Notes under the pieces: generated by a model
The model's database searches: none
Seen by the model: the letters and a program-made list of their open reading frames with translations, nothing else
Told to the model about the DNA's origin: nothing
Source of the DNA: Legionella norrlandica
GTDB lineage: Bacteria; Pseudomonadota; Gammaproteobacteria; Legionellales; Legionellaceae
Reading direction: 5' to 3'
DNA: 64,000 nt
NCBI RefSeq assembly: GCF_000770585.1
Contig: NZ_JNCF01000003.1
Coordinates: 41,577 to 105,576 of the forward strand
Shown here: positions 18,699-28,126 of the stretch, piece after piece
Numbering within the stretch: the stretch's first letter is position 1
Layout: every line of letters begins with the position of its first letter
Program-made: the position numbers and the translations under genes

Positions 18699-19667
18699 AT
18701 GTTAATAAAGAAACTGAATACCTTACCCCAGACACCGGAAGCTAATACTGTGTATATCCTGGAACCCTGCAATTCCAATCCCGATTACTATGATGAGCGT
18801 ACCAACCGAAACATTGGTTGGATTAGCGAAGAAGAGCAGCAGATTTTGAAAGGCAAGACAATTGGAATTGCCGGTTGTGGAGGAATGGGCGGGCTGCTGG
18901 CGCAGACATTTTTACGGTGTGGAGTTGGTACTATCAAAATTGCAGATAACTCGTATTTTGATAATACCAATATCAACCGGCAGTTGGCCGCGACACGATT
19001 TTCCAGTGGCACCCAAAAAGCCCTGTCGACAGCGAAGATTTTGCGTGAAACCACAGATGATGCAACCATCCATGTTTATCCAGAAGGTATTCAAGAAAAT
19101 ACTGCGGCAGAATTTGTCGATGGCTGTGATCTAGTATGTGACCAGATTGAGTTTTGGTCAGTAGGAGCACGGATTTTATTACATCTACATGCGTATGAAA
19201 AAAACATCACAATTTATAATGCCAACACGATTGGTTTTGGCACACGGTTATTTCATTTCACTCGTGATAGTATGTCAATGGAAGAATGTCTCGGTATGAG
19301 TTACGCGGAAGCGCGCGAGCTAGAGCAAAAGCTCAATGCCAAAGCTGCAAATTTTGAGGAAAAATCAAGAGTAATGCAGGTGGTAATTAACGGGCTTATG
19401 CCGAAAATTCCAGATTATGCCTCGACAGCAAATCATTCTTATAGTCATTCTTCCGTATTTTATCAGCGGTTGCAACAGGAAGAAGTGGTGTCCATTATGG
19501 CATCTAACTGCCCTATGGCGGCAGGATTTCTAGCAAATCAAGTGATTTTGTATTTACTAAAGGATTCAACGATTAGACGTGATATCAAATTACCGCCATT
19601 AATGCCGAAATATGTTTACTTTGATGCGGCCCATATGGAGATCAAGGTATGCGAACTCAACAGGTAA
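18699..19667 (+). CDS. ThiF/E1-like adenylating enzyme
   Basis: A 322-residue E1-superfamily protein. The nucleotide-binding loop is IAGCGGMGG near residue 58, followed by an Asp-containing strand and the arginine-finger region NTNINRQLA. These enzymes adenylate a C-terminal carboxylate of a carrier protein or peptide (ThiF, MoeB, MccB) or form cyclised amino-acid derivatives. No pair of zinc CxxC motifs is seen, so it is not a standard MoeB or ThiF. No ThiS-like carrier is encoded nearby. AAGGAAGA precedes the ATG. Its end overlaps the next gene by 19 bases. Confidence 0.82.
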   Translation: MLIKKLNTLPQTPEANTVYILEPCNSNPDYYDERTNRNIGWISEEEQQILKGKTIGIAGCGGMGGLLAQTFLRCGVGTIKIADNSYFDNTNINRQLAATRFSSGTQKALSTAKILRETTDDATIHVYPEGIQENTAAEFVDGCDLVCDQIEFWSVGARILLHLHAYEKNITIYNANTIGFGTRLFHFTRDSMSMEECLGMSYAEARELEQKLNAKAANFEEKSRVMQVVINGLMPKIPDYASTANHSYSHSSVFYQRLQQEEVVSIMASNCPMAAGFLANQVILYLLKDSTIRRDIKLPPLMPKYVYFDAAHMEIKVCELNR

Positions 19668-20281
19668 CATTTCATTTGCAAAAAAAAGCAGTAGAATTTA
19701 GTGCTGCGGTAGCATTTGCTCGAAAACAAGCTTTTCAGTGGTATCGTTGTGAACCATCGGATATTCCCGAACGCATTTTTGCTGCACGGGTCGGTGCGCA
19801 AGTTGTGGCGACAGTTGGTGTAACAGATAGCTTTCCGCGGCAGTTGCCGATCCAACAACTGTATGATTTGGAGAAAGCTCAATTGCCATGCGATTGGCAC
19901 TGGGAGTCCGTAGTGCAGCTCAGCTGGTTTTTCAGCAACATGAAAGGCTGTTTTATGACCCTACTACTGAAGGCGCTTAACTACTGTCATCTTTCGAGCA
20001 AACGTTATGCGGTTTTGCAGATGAAAGAAGTGGTCAGCTCGATGTTGAAAGAAAAAGGTTTGCAGCTCATGCCGATTTTCTGCTCACAACTACGCCTGGA
20101 TAAGGTGAGCGAAGCAGATCGAGGATATTATCAGGATACGTCACCTGTACGCCTTTATTATCTAGACATTATTAAGAACATTTTTTCTATAAGGAATTAT
20201 ATTTTGAGGAATCAATCTCAAGCCATATCACTTCAATACAATGATGCCTGTTACGAATTACACAGTGAAATTGGCTTATGA
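19649..20281 (+). CDS. Thermostable-hemolysin/GNAT-like acyltransferase candidate
   Basis: A 210-residue protein. The segment ERIFAARVGAQVVATVGVTD followed by a Leu-Glu rich stretch resembles the thermostable-hemolysin family, a branch of the GNAT/autoinducer-synthase fold. An amino-acid or acyl-group transfer role is therefore possible. The match is weak and rests on pattern only. Both ends overlap neighbours (19 bases with ThiF, ATGA with the hydrolase), showing tight translational coupling in the cassette. Confidence 0.5.
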   Translation: MRTQQVTFHLQKKAVEFSAAVAFARKQAFQWYRCEPSDIPERIFAARVGAQVVATVGVTDSFPRQLPIQQLYDLEKAQLPCDWHWESVVQLSWFFSNMKGCFMTLLLKALNYCHLSSKRYAVLQMKEVVSSMLKEKGLQLMPIFCSQLRLDKVSEADRGYYQDTSPVRLYYLDIIKNIFSIRNYILRNQSQAISLQYNDACYELHSEIGL

Positions 20282-21246
20282 ATACGGCATTTTATCCATG
20301 CATCGAGCCGTACAGTACATATTATCTTAAAGTAGATGAGGTGCATACGCTTTATGTGGAGGAATCTGGAAACCCTACAGGTTTACCAGTGGTGTATTGT
20401 CACGGCGGACCTGGTTTTGGGTGTGATGTGGATAACAGGCGTTACTTTGATCCAGAAATCTATCGAATTATCTTATTTGATCAACGCGGTGCCGGAAAAT
20501 CGATCCCATTTGCAGAAATCAAAAATAATTTTACCCTAGCACTTGTATTGGATATGGAAAAAATACGGCGTCACCTTGGTATTGAGCAGTGGGTTGTGTT
20601 TGGCGGCTCGTGGGGATCGACTCTGAGTCTAGTGTATGCAGAAACATTTCCTGAGCGGGTGCTGGCATTGATTGTACGCGGGATATTTCTTGCGCGCCAC
20701 GAAGATATCGAGTGGTGTTTTGCTGGTGGGGGTGCGAAATATGTGTATCCTGAATATTGGCAAGATTTTTATGAATTTATTCCGTTGGAAGAGCGTAGTG
20801 ATTTGTTAAAGGCTTATTACCATCGTCTCATTGGTAGTGATGAGACGCTGAAACTGCAAGCGGCACGCACGTGGGTGACTTGGCAGGCAACATGCGCCTT
20901 GCTGCAGCCTAGTGCTGAATTACTAGCCTATGTACAGGAACCTGAGGTAGCATTTAGCGCGGCTTTGCTAGAGACTCATTATTATTCGAAGGGGTGTTTT
21001 TTGAGCCCTAATCAGATTTTGGCAAATGCCTATCGATTGCAAAATATACCGGTTACCATCATTCATGGGCGATATGACATGATTTTCAATGTGAAAAACG
21101 CATGGGATTTGCATTTAGCATTACCTAGGTCTACGTTAAAAATTATTGAGAATGGTGGTCATGCAGCACTGGACCCACCAGTCACTCAGGCTTTGGTAGA
21201 AGCGACAAAATCAATGGCACAGAAGTTAGCTCCTATTACCATCTAA
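20278..21246 (+). CDS. Proline-iminopeptidase-type alpha/beta hydrolase
   Basis: A 322-residue S33-family hydrolase. Seen are the oxyanion HGGPGFGC, the FDQRGAGKS turn, the nucleophile elbow GGSWGS, and the late Asp (GRYDMIF) and His (NGGHAA). Proline iminopeptidases release N-terminal proline, but close relatives hydrolyse or form amides in natural-product pathways. Within this cassette a tailoring or product-releasing step is as likely as peptide turnover. It is coupled to the previous gene by an ATGA overlap. Confidence 0.85.
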   Translation: MNTAFYPCIEPYSTYYLKVDEVHTLYVEESGNPTGLPVVYCHGGPGFGCDVDNRRYFDPEIYRIILFDQRGAGKSIPFAEIKNNFTLALVLDMEKIRRHLGIEQWVVFGGSWGSTLSLVYAETFPERVLALIVRGIFLARHEDIEWCFAGGGAKYVYPEYWQDFYEFIPLEERSDLLKAYYHRLIGSDETLKLQAARTWVTWQATCALLQPSAELLAYVQEPEVAFSAALLETHYYSKGCFLSPNQILANAYRLQNIPVTIIHGRYDMIFNVKNAWDLHLALPRSTLKIIENGGHAALDPPVTQALVEATKSMAQKLAPITI

Positions 21247-21307
21247 ATATCGAGCGAAGTGAGCTACTCGCGGACTCGGTTTTTAAATTTATTTTAGGAC
21301 AATAAAA

Positions 21308-22459
21308 TTGTTTATTACATTCTTTTATATTGGTGGTTTATTAGTTTCAATACTTTATGGCAGCGCCTATCTTTTGACGGCGTACATGAGAATTTTGAGC
21401 GGCGGCGAACTAAATATGGGAAATTTCATGTTGCTCATGGGCATAGGTACATTGACATCAGTTGGGTACTTGAACAGAAAATTACTAAGATATTTCTCAG
21501 CATTAGGCAACACGATAATCGGAACAGCATGTTATAGTGTCGGACTAGTGCTTTTAGGAATGGTGCACAATGTTTCCTACACCTACACTATCGCAATATT
21601 AATGGGTCTAGGGTGGGGGTTGATTTACACGGCAAGCATCATGGCATTAAATACAAATATTTCTGTCGCGCGAAGAAAACATCATTACAGCTATTACGCT
21701 GCCACCAATGCTTTAGGTGCGGGCATGGCGCCAGTGATTTTTCACTTTCTCGAAAGTTATGGCATTGGTTTGCTACAATTTTATTTCTCTGCAGGATTGT
21801 ACGCAGGATTCATCGCTGTGTTTTGTTTCATAATTGCTGAAAATTTTGCCCGAAGAGAACAAGCACAGCACCACCAGTATATATTGCCAACCCAAAAGAC
21901 AAGGCTGGGCGTGATTGAACGCAACGCCGTATTTATGGCTTTCCTCAGCGCCTGCATTTTCAGTACTTTGACATTTTTCCAGATAAGCTTCGCTGAAATT
22001 TATCATCTGAATTATGCAATCTTTTTCGCGCTAATCACATTAGCATTGATCCTGTCGCGTCTGGCACTCGCTCATCTGATTTCAGTGTACAACAACACGC
22101 TGTTCTACTTATCATTGATGATGCTGGGATCAATTATCATGTTCCTCTTCATCGACACACATTTCTCAATTTATATTATCAGCGCCATCTTATTTGGTAT
22201 TAGTTACGGCTTGGTTTTTCCCTTGATTCAAACCCTCGCTGTTGCCTATTCGCATGAAAGTCTGCATCCATCCATCATTACCAAATTTGTGTTCGCCTAC
22301 TTCATCGGCATTTTTTGCTTTCCTATCGCCGGTGCCAGTATACTGGTATATCTCGATCCTCGCATGATCCTTATACTACTCGCTATGTTAGCATTAACTT
22401 ATTCGGCTATTGCCACAAAAACATTGAGGATGGCGAGAGCTTCCCTCATAATAGGCTAA
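21308..22459 (+). CDS. MFS transporter, probable exporter of the cassette product
   Basis: A 383-residue major-facilitator protein with about 11-12 membrane helices. The central cytoplasmic loop, near residue 180, is basic and short (REQAQHHQ). The start is TTG at 21308 with AGGA upstream. Being fourth in the ThiF operon and next to a MarR regulator, it most likely exports the pathway product or gives self-resistance. Substrate unknown. Confidence 0.8.
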   Translation: MFITFFYIGGLLVSILYGSAYLLTAYMRILSGGELNMGNFMLLMGIGTLTSVGYLNRKLLRYFSALGNTIIGTACYSVGLVLLGMVHNVSYTYTIAILMGLGWGLIYTASIMALNTNISVARRKHHYSYYAATNALGAGMAPVIFHFLESYGIGLLQFYFSAGLYAGFIAVFCFIIAENFARREQAQHHQYILPTQKTRLGVIERNAVFMAFLSACIFSTLTFFQISFAEIYHLNYAIFFALITLALILSRLALAHLISVYNNTLFYLSLMMLGSIIMFLFIDTHFSIYIISAILFGISYGLVFPLIQTLAVAYSHESLHPSIITKFVFAYFIGIFCFPIAGASILVYLDPRMILILLAMLALTYSAIATKTLRMARASLIIG

Positions 22460-22481
22460 AATTTTCGAGCGTGGGGTTCTT

Positions 22482-22919
22482 GTGGAATACGATTTAAAGG
22501 AAAGTACTTCAACATTGATTAAAAAGGCGAGTCAGCTGTATATTCGCCTGGCCAACACCTATCTTAAAGAACTTGGGATTCCTCACGGCTATTCTTATTT
22601 CCTGCTGCAATTATGGCAAGAAGATGGGCAAACGCAGACGGTGCTCCATAAGAAAATTGGCATTGAACAGCCAACGGCAGTGCGTACCTTAGATCGCATG
22701 GAAAGAGATGGCTTTATCCTGCGCGAGCGCAGCAAGGAAGACCGACGTATTATCAAAATATTCCTTACCCAAAAGTCCAAGGATTTACATGCAAAATCGC
22801 TGAAAGCAGCGCGAGCAATGAATAATGAGGCGCTTGAAGGATTTTCGGAGGCGGACCGTAAATTGCTAAATAAAATGTTGCGAGATCTGATTGAAAACTT
22901 GGAAATTAAATTAAAGTGA
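22482..22919 (+). CDS. MarR-family transcriptional regulator
   Basis: A 145-residue winged-helix regulator. The DNA-binding domain runs from about residue 35 to 100: the recognition helix is in IEQPTAVRTLDRMERDGFI and the wing in RERSKEDRRIIKIFLT, the classic MarR signature. It begins 22 bases after the MFS gene with a GTG start. MarR proteins usually bind short inverted repeats in their own operon promoter and respond to a small ligand. The palindrome at 18651-18667 is the best site in the cassette. Confidence 0.88.
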   Translation: MEYDLKESTSTLIKKASQLYIRLANTYLKELGIPHGYSYFLLQLWQEDGQTQTVLHKKIGIEQPTAVRTLDRMERDGFILRERSKEDRRIIKIFLTQKSKDLHAKSLKAARAMNNEALEGFSEADRKLLNKMLRDLIENLEIKLK

Positions 22920-22963
22920 GCAATCACAAAGGCAGAAAATGGAAGATTGCTTTAGAAAAATTT

Positions 22964-23467
22964 TTATAAAAGCTTAGCCTGATGTTCATTATCTATAGGT
23001 TCTAAATGAGCTTCAACTGTCCTTTTCAGAGTGCTGAGGTCGTCCTCAGTTTGTGTAGTTTTTTTATTTCTAAAAAAATCGATTAGTGGGTTCTGGTGCG
23101 TTTTTATTGTCCTTAAATTTTGAGGATTCAAGGTAAATGCCGAAATTAATCCATAAATTTTTTCTAGATTTCCCTGTTGGCATTTTACTTCAAAAATAAA
23201 GTGCTTTAATAACTCACCCTTTTCACGCCGTTGTGCGTCGGTGGATTGACACATTAATTGTGCTCTTGAATAAAGAGCATTTAATGCCAATATGATATCC
23301 TCTGGTAACTTCGTTACAGGTTCAGGCGTTTTGGGGATTGAATCAGTAGTTTTGGGCAATACATCAGAAGTGTCTTTATGTTTACGCTTTGTCAAAACTG
23401 GGGGTTCAAATTTGAAAATTTTATCGTAATATTTTTCCTTAAAATATTCTGCTAACCAAGTATGCAT
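22964..23467 (-). pseudogene. GDSL lipase, C-terminal fragment after frameshift
   Basis: This frame supplies the end of the gene whose start is at 24510. Just before its nominal Met, the codons read DDVHPTATMHTW, where Asp and His are the block V catalytic pair of SGNH/GDSL enzymes. The upstream frame runs to FW and then shifts. Adding one G to the GG at about 23491-23492 (minus-strand TGGAT to TGGGAT) would join the two. About 140 residues with no recognised domain follow the catalytic part. Confidence 0.7.
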
Positions 23468-24510
23468 AGTTGCAGTAGGGTGAACATCATCCAGAACATA
23501 TAGCCTTTAGCAGGTGAGATATGCTTTTTTTGATCAACAGGATTTTGCTGATTTTTTTTGAAAAGATCAGATTCGACATAAGGAGATTTTAATTTATCTC
23601 TTTCAAAGCCATATTGTTCAGGGTTATTATAAACTTTCTTGAATTGTTCATTAACATCAAAAACCGAGAGATTAATAGGGATTCTTAAGTTTTGGTATTT
23701 TTTAATTAACTCAAGGGATTTTGTTCGTAGTTGTTGATTAAAATATTCAGTGCTGTTTGATGCATTCTGTTGTTCCTCTCTACTTTTTCTTTGGTATCTA
23801 GGAGTTAGAGAGAGATCTGGTAAATTAAATAAAACAAAATTTCGATAACCGTTGCGGATTAAAAGCTCAATGTTTTCTATTCGGTCATTAACTGCTTTAT
23901 CTGCTGCTGCACGGCTAGGTTTTTCATTAGCAGTGATTAAATCATTTGCTCCAGACCATTCAACTACCAAAGTTTCTGATTTTTCAAGATTAGAGATATT
24001 ATATTTTTTATCATCGTTTAATAATTGATTTCGTTTACCTCCTAAAGTCGCAAGAATCAATCTTGTAAAAAACAGGGCTAGATTGAAGGTAAAACTGGAA
24101 GAATAGTCATGGGCAGTTAATCCGCCTTCACAATAAAAACGAGCAAACCGGGTGCCTTTGAATAGAATATGATTGTCTTCGTTTAGACTAAAAGATTTTT
24201 CATTTTTCCTTTTTTCTTTATTATTACTTAGTAATTCATCACTAATGTCCGCATTGTTTATTGCATCATTTTGCAATTTCAATTTTTTTCGAATATGTTC
24301 AATTTCAAATTGTTCTGCTGTGGTGGCACCAACATAATCACCCCAAAGAAAACCATTGGTAAATCGTCCTCTGGGGGATTTACTGCTTAAACCACTTAAA
24401 TAACTCATAGGAATAAAGCCTAAAAGTTCACGTTTATTCAACGTTCCTTTATCGGATAAGCTATCCCCTAAAACGACTAAATGAGAAATTTTAATAGGTT
24501 GGTTTGGCAT
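23452..24510 (-). pseudogene. GDSL/SGNH lipase, N-terminal fragment, frameshifted
   Basis: The fragment shows block I (VVLGDSLSDKG) and block III (WSGANDL) of the GDSL lipase/acyltransferase family, to which the Legionella PlaA, PlaC and PlaD phospholipases belong. The frame is lost just before block V, so the product would lack the catalytic Asp-His pair. No Sec signal is apparent; residues 70-100 are very polar. The Met at 24510 is chosen because conserved sequence starts there; an upstream Met lies at 24552. Restored length would be about 510 residues. Confidence 0.7.
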
Positions 24511-24758
24511 ATTTAAATTTCTATAAAAACTATATGTATATATTATATGCATAATGATAATTTATAGGTATAGGAGATGTAAATTTTTTTGTTAGAAATA
24601 ATAGGGTGTATTGATAAGGGCTAGAGGTATTTATTCAGTTGCGAAATTAAAATAAGTGTTTTGATGGGTTCATTTTTAGAGTGAAATGTCACCATTCATA
24701 ATAATGATGTTTAAGGCCAAACCAGGTCATTAGATTTTGCAACAATTTGCGATTGGCT

Positions 24759-26624
24759 TCATGTGATTTTCATGGAATTACCTTCATTTTCGGGTATTAC
24801 AGAAGCTGGGGTAGCTTGCTGATCTTCATCAAGTTCTTTTCTGTCTTGCTCTTGTTGTTCTGGAGATTTAACCTGTAGATTCTCTTCCCCAACTACAGAG
24901 AAGTCTCTTGGTATATCATATAAGGGACCCATCGAATTGGCATAACTGGAATTATTACTTGAGGGGGCTTCCTTATCACTGACAGGTTTTAGGCTAGTTT
25001 CAAATTCTTTCCTAGCTTGAACAAGCATTTGAGCAACTTCTGATTTTCTTTGATAATTATCGATAGCATTATAGATTGCGACTCCTGCACTTATAAGTAT
25101 TCCTATACCTACAATACTTGAAGCAACAGCTAATATTCCACCTCCCTTGCCGAGAGGGCTTGAGCACATGCGTTCCCACCAGGATTTGGGATACCCGTCC
25201 CAGGCGCCTTGCATTTGTTTTGTTAAATCTTTATGGGCTTGCATTTTACCAGCTTTTGTTTGATGCAAATTGCTCATAATAGAAACGTCTTCTTCCGCAT
25301 AGTTTCGGGATGTAAAAAGAGTACGGCTGCCATCTATCGCTTCAACTTTTGCCGAAGCGCCCTGATCAAGAAGACTCACAATAGAAGGAGCAGTTTGCAG
25401 CCCAGATTTGTTGTATTCTGTATCAATGGCTAGTTTTAATTCTTTTGCCAGGTCAGAAACATTTCCACCTTTAGCCAAATTTTTCAATGCAGCTGAAATT
25501 TTTCCCATTTCTTCTGGCATGGGATCTTTATTATTCATACTATCTAATATGGCTACGCGTCCGTTAATTGCTTGAGCTCTTTCATTTCCACTCTTACATC
25601 CTCCAATCGAGGCTTCTTCTACAAAAACTGATAATGCCTGGAACGTTTTAGAGTATTCATGGGTAAAATGTAGGTTATTAGCCATTAATTGTTTTAATGC
25701 GTCTTTAGCAGTATCCAGAGTATTTTTTTCTCTTCCTTCCTGGACAGGTTCAGCTTTCCATTCATTTTTAATTTCTTGTATCATGTCGATTGCTTTCAGA
25801 CCTTCGACAGAGTTTGAAAAGAATGATTCACGGTTTGGTGAGCGGGCCAAGTAGTTTTTGTATTCGTTAAAAATTTGAGTTATTTTCTCTTGTTGTTCTG
25901 GTGTTGCGGTTTCATAAAGAGTATGAATTAAGGCCATTTCAGCCATTAAAGTGGTTTCTTTTCGTAATTCGTGTTGATTTTCTGTCTCCAATAGTTTGGA
26001 GTCATACCCCAGAGTATCTCCAAAACCATTGACTGATATGTTTTGCACAAAGCAAAAAACTGGGGCTTCACCTTCTTTTTTAAACTGATTGACATTGTAG
26101 CGATGTGCTCCTCTTAAAATATGTTGTGCGCTTTGAGTTTGGTAATTTTTAGTGACAAGATCATCCATATTATCGTTGAAGGCGGTATAACTATTATAAA
26201 TAAACGCCCGTGGTTTTTTATCATTCCCATCCAAACGATTTTTTAAATCATATTCTTTGGTGATTGCCGCAAATTTGTCTCTTACATCCGAAATATAGGC
26301 TTGATCATCTTTCAGCCCTTCTTTAACAACAGGGGACGGAGTGCGGATTTGAATACGATAATTGTTATTGAGTTTTACAGTTCCATTGTCTTTCAATGAA
26401 TGCGTTATTAATTGTCTATGACCAAATTGTTCGCCTTCGATACGGTGATGGGCAGTATTTTCCGATCCTTTAATTAAGGTGGCTAAGCCAGAAGACACAT
26501 CAGTATGTAATACATCATTAGGTGTTGATGTAGTCGCTTCAGCCAAATGTTTTAATGATAGATTTGCTTCTTTCAATGCTTTTTTGTCTAACTGAAATCC
26601 AGTGTTAGCTACAACCCGTTGCAT
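24759..26624 (-). pseudogene. sidF: SidF-type phosphoinositide phosphatase, C-terminal part
   Basis: A 621-residue frame with the CX5R phosphatase motif CKSGNER at Cys343-Arg349 and a hydrophobic hairpin at about 494-520. The tail is glutamate-rich (EQQEQDRKELDEDQQ), like a Dot/Icm signal. SidF removes the 3-phosphate from PI(3,4)P2 and PI(3,4,5)P3 on the Legionella vacuole. The Cys lies about 280 residues from the C-terminus, close to what is recalled for SidF. The frame begins at a TAATG overlap with the previous one and lacks a ribosome-binding site, so the two were probably one gene. Confidence 0.75.
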
Positions 26625-27286
26625 TAGAAGGTATGCGCTTCTGGCATTATCTCTTTTCGTGCTTTGTCCAATGATTTATTTAGCTTGGCAATATCGAGAG
26701 TACCATCTTTTCGTATAGCACTCTTCAGAGACTTGGCATAAGCTTCCATGATTCTCTCGTTAAGAGCCTGAGTGGTTTCTTGATGCGCCTTTTCAAAGCG
26801 TTTCGGATCATCTGACTTGCTCACTTGTTGATAAACGCGTGCAGCGAGGGCTAGATGGAAATGAAATTCCTGTTGGAGCGCAATGATGCTGCCTTTAGGT
26901 GCTTTGTCAAGTCGCTCTATGACGGCTTCTGGGTTTTCTATGTTGGCTTTTTGTAACGTTGTTTTTAGTTTTTCTTTAAATCTATCTGCTAATTCTGGGG
27001 TCTTGGTGATATCAAGACTAACTGTAGTACTCGGAGATATTTTTATTCCAATGATCTTATCTAAATCAGTAAGATTTTCTGCTGAAATTGGTGGTTCCTT
27101 GTTAAGACCTGTATTTAATTCCGCTACAATTTCTTCAATGTTTGGTGTTACGTCAATTAAAAGACGCCCTTGAGGGTCGAAGGGAGGGTTTCGGTTTTCT
27201 AAAGCAATAGCTTGTGCCTTCTTAACCAAATAACTCATGTAAATGGCCTGGGCTTCGGCCTGTTCTTTTGTGAGTTCTGTTAACAT
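26624..27286 (-). pseudogene. sidF: SidF-type effector, N-terminal part
   Basis: A 220-residue helical, highly charged frame ending PEAHTF-stop. One added base in TTCTAATG would continue it as TF-Leu-Met-Gln-Arg into the following frame without loss, giving a protein of about 840 residues. The start has GAGAG seven bases upstream. A PmrA-like box and a -10 lie immediately before it. Full-length SidF is remembered as about 910 residues, so this N-terminus may be shorter than in the reference strain. Confidence 0.65.
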
Positions 27287-27319
27287 AAAAAGACTCTCAT
27301 TAAAAGGACTATTTATTTA

Positions 27320-27353
27320 ATTATAAGCATAGATACCTTAAGAAGAGATTAAG
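27320..27353 (-). promoter_or_regulatory. PmrA-like box and -10 for sidF
   Basis: On the minus strand the half-sites CTTAATCTC and CTTAAGGTA start exactly 11 bases apart (27353 and 27342), as in the PmrA consensus cTTAATatT-N2-cTTAATatT. A perfect TATAAT follows at 27325-27320, eight bases after the box. PmrA controls many Legionella effector genes, including several near this locus by report. Confidence 0.6.
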
Positions 27354-27420
27354 CATAGAAATAACATTGAAATTATTGGTTTCCTTAAATATGGAGTTTC
27401 GCATTATTCAATGTGGATTT

Positions 27421-27600
27421 TTAGTAAAAATCAATAGTAGTAGTTGTAACATCCAGAGGTTCAGGAGGACCATCTACATCTAATAGGACAGGCTCAACAA
27501 CAGGAGAAACAACTGTAACTTGTTGATATTCTACCACTTCTTTCATAGTGCAGCAGCCAGTCGTTGTTACAGCAATGACGATCAGTATTATCCATTTCAT
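27421..27600 (-). CDS. 59-residue lipoprotein
   Basis: A 59-codon frame with a strong GAGAGG site seven bases before the ATG. The product has a short basic start, a hydrophobic stretch and a lipobox-like TTTGC with Cys16. The remaining 43 residues are rich in Val, Pro, Thr and Asp, a typical extended small lipoprotein of the outer or inner membrane. Function unknown. It lies in what would otherwise be an 840-base empty stretch upstream of the E1 gene. Confidence 0.65.
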   Translation of the reverse strand: MKWIILIVIAVTTTGCCTMKEVVEYQQVTVVSPVVEPVLLDVDGPPEPLDVTTTTIDFY

Positions 27601-28126
27601 AGCGAAACCTCTCGTTTACGACTAAATAAATTTTAGTCCATTTGGTCACAAATTGCCAATTTAACTTAATAACCAGAAAGTTTGGAAAGGGATGGTAATA
27701 GACACCACTCTTTAATGGTAGATTTCAGTCTAACGGATAGTTTCGTAAGTTATTTAATAAGTATATACTCATCGTCTTGATTATCGGCAGAATTATGAAT
27801 TTATTTAAACGCAAATTCTGGAGAAGAATCGCCCAAAATTGAGAGAAATCAATGCTATCAAACAAAATTTCTAAAATGCCAGGACTGGGCTAGTGGAGCA
27901 TTTTGGGTACTTCAATGAAGATGGTTTTGCTTTATCGAAGGTCGAGTGATTTTTCTCAAATTGTGCGTTTATAATTCATCAGGAAAGGACACCAGTGATT
28001 GATATGGGAATAATCATTACGCCATTTGAGCATTTAGACACTATTTCAGTAATGGGAATTAATGTTCGCGGAAATGTAATTGAAGACAGCCTCATTCATC
28101 TGGTCATTGCGCAATTTTTATAGGGT
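27601..28126. other. Noncoding stretch ahead of the E1 gene
   Basis: No convincing gene is seen. Two short frames occur: a 15-codon ORF starting MNLFKRKFW near 27795, and a GTG-led 42-codon frame ending just before 28127 preceded by AGGAAAGGA. The second may be a remnant of a protein C-terminus. Promoters for the small lipoprotein and the E1 gene must lie here. Confidence 0.4.
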
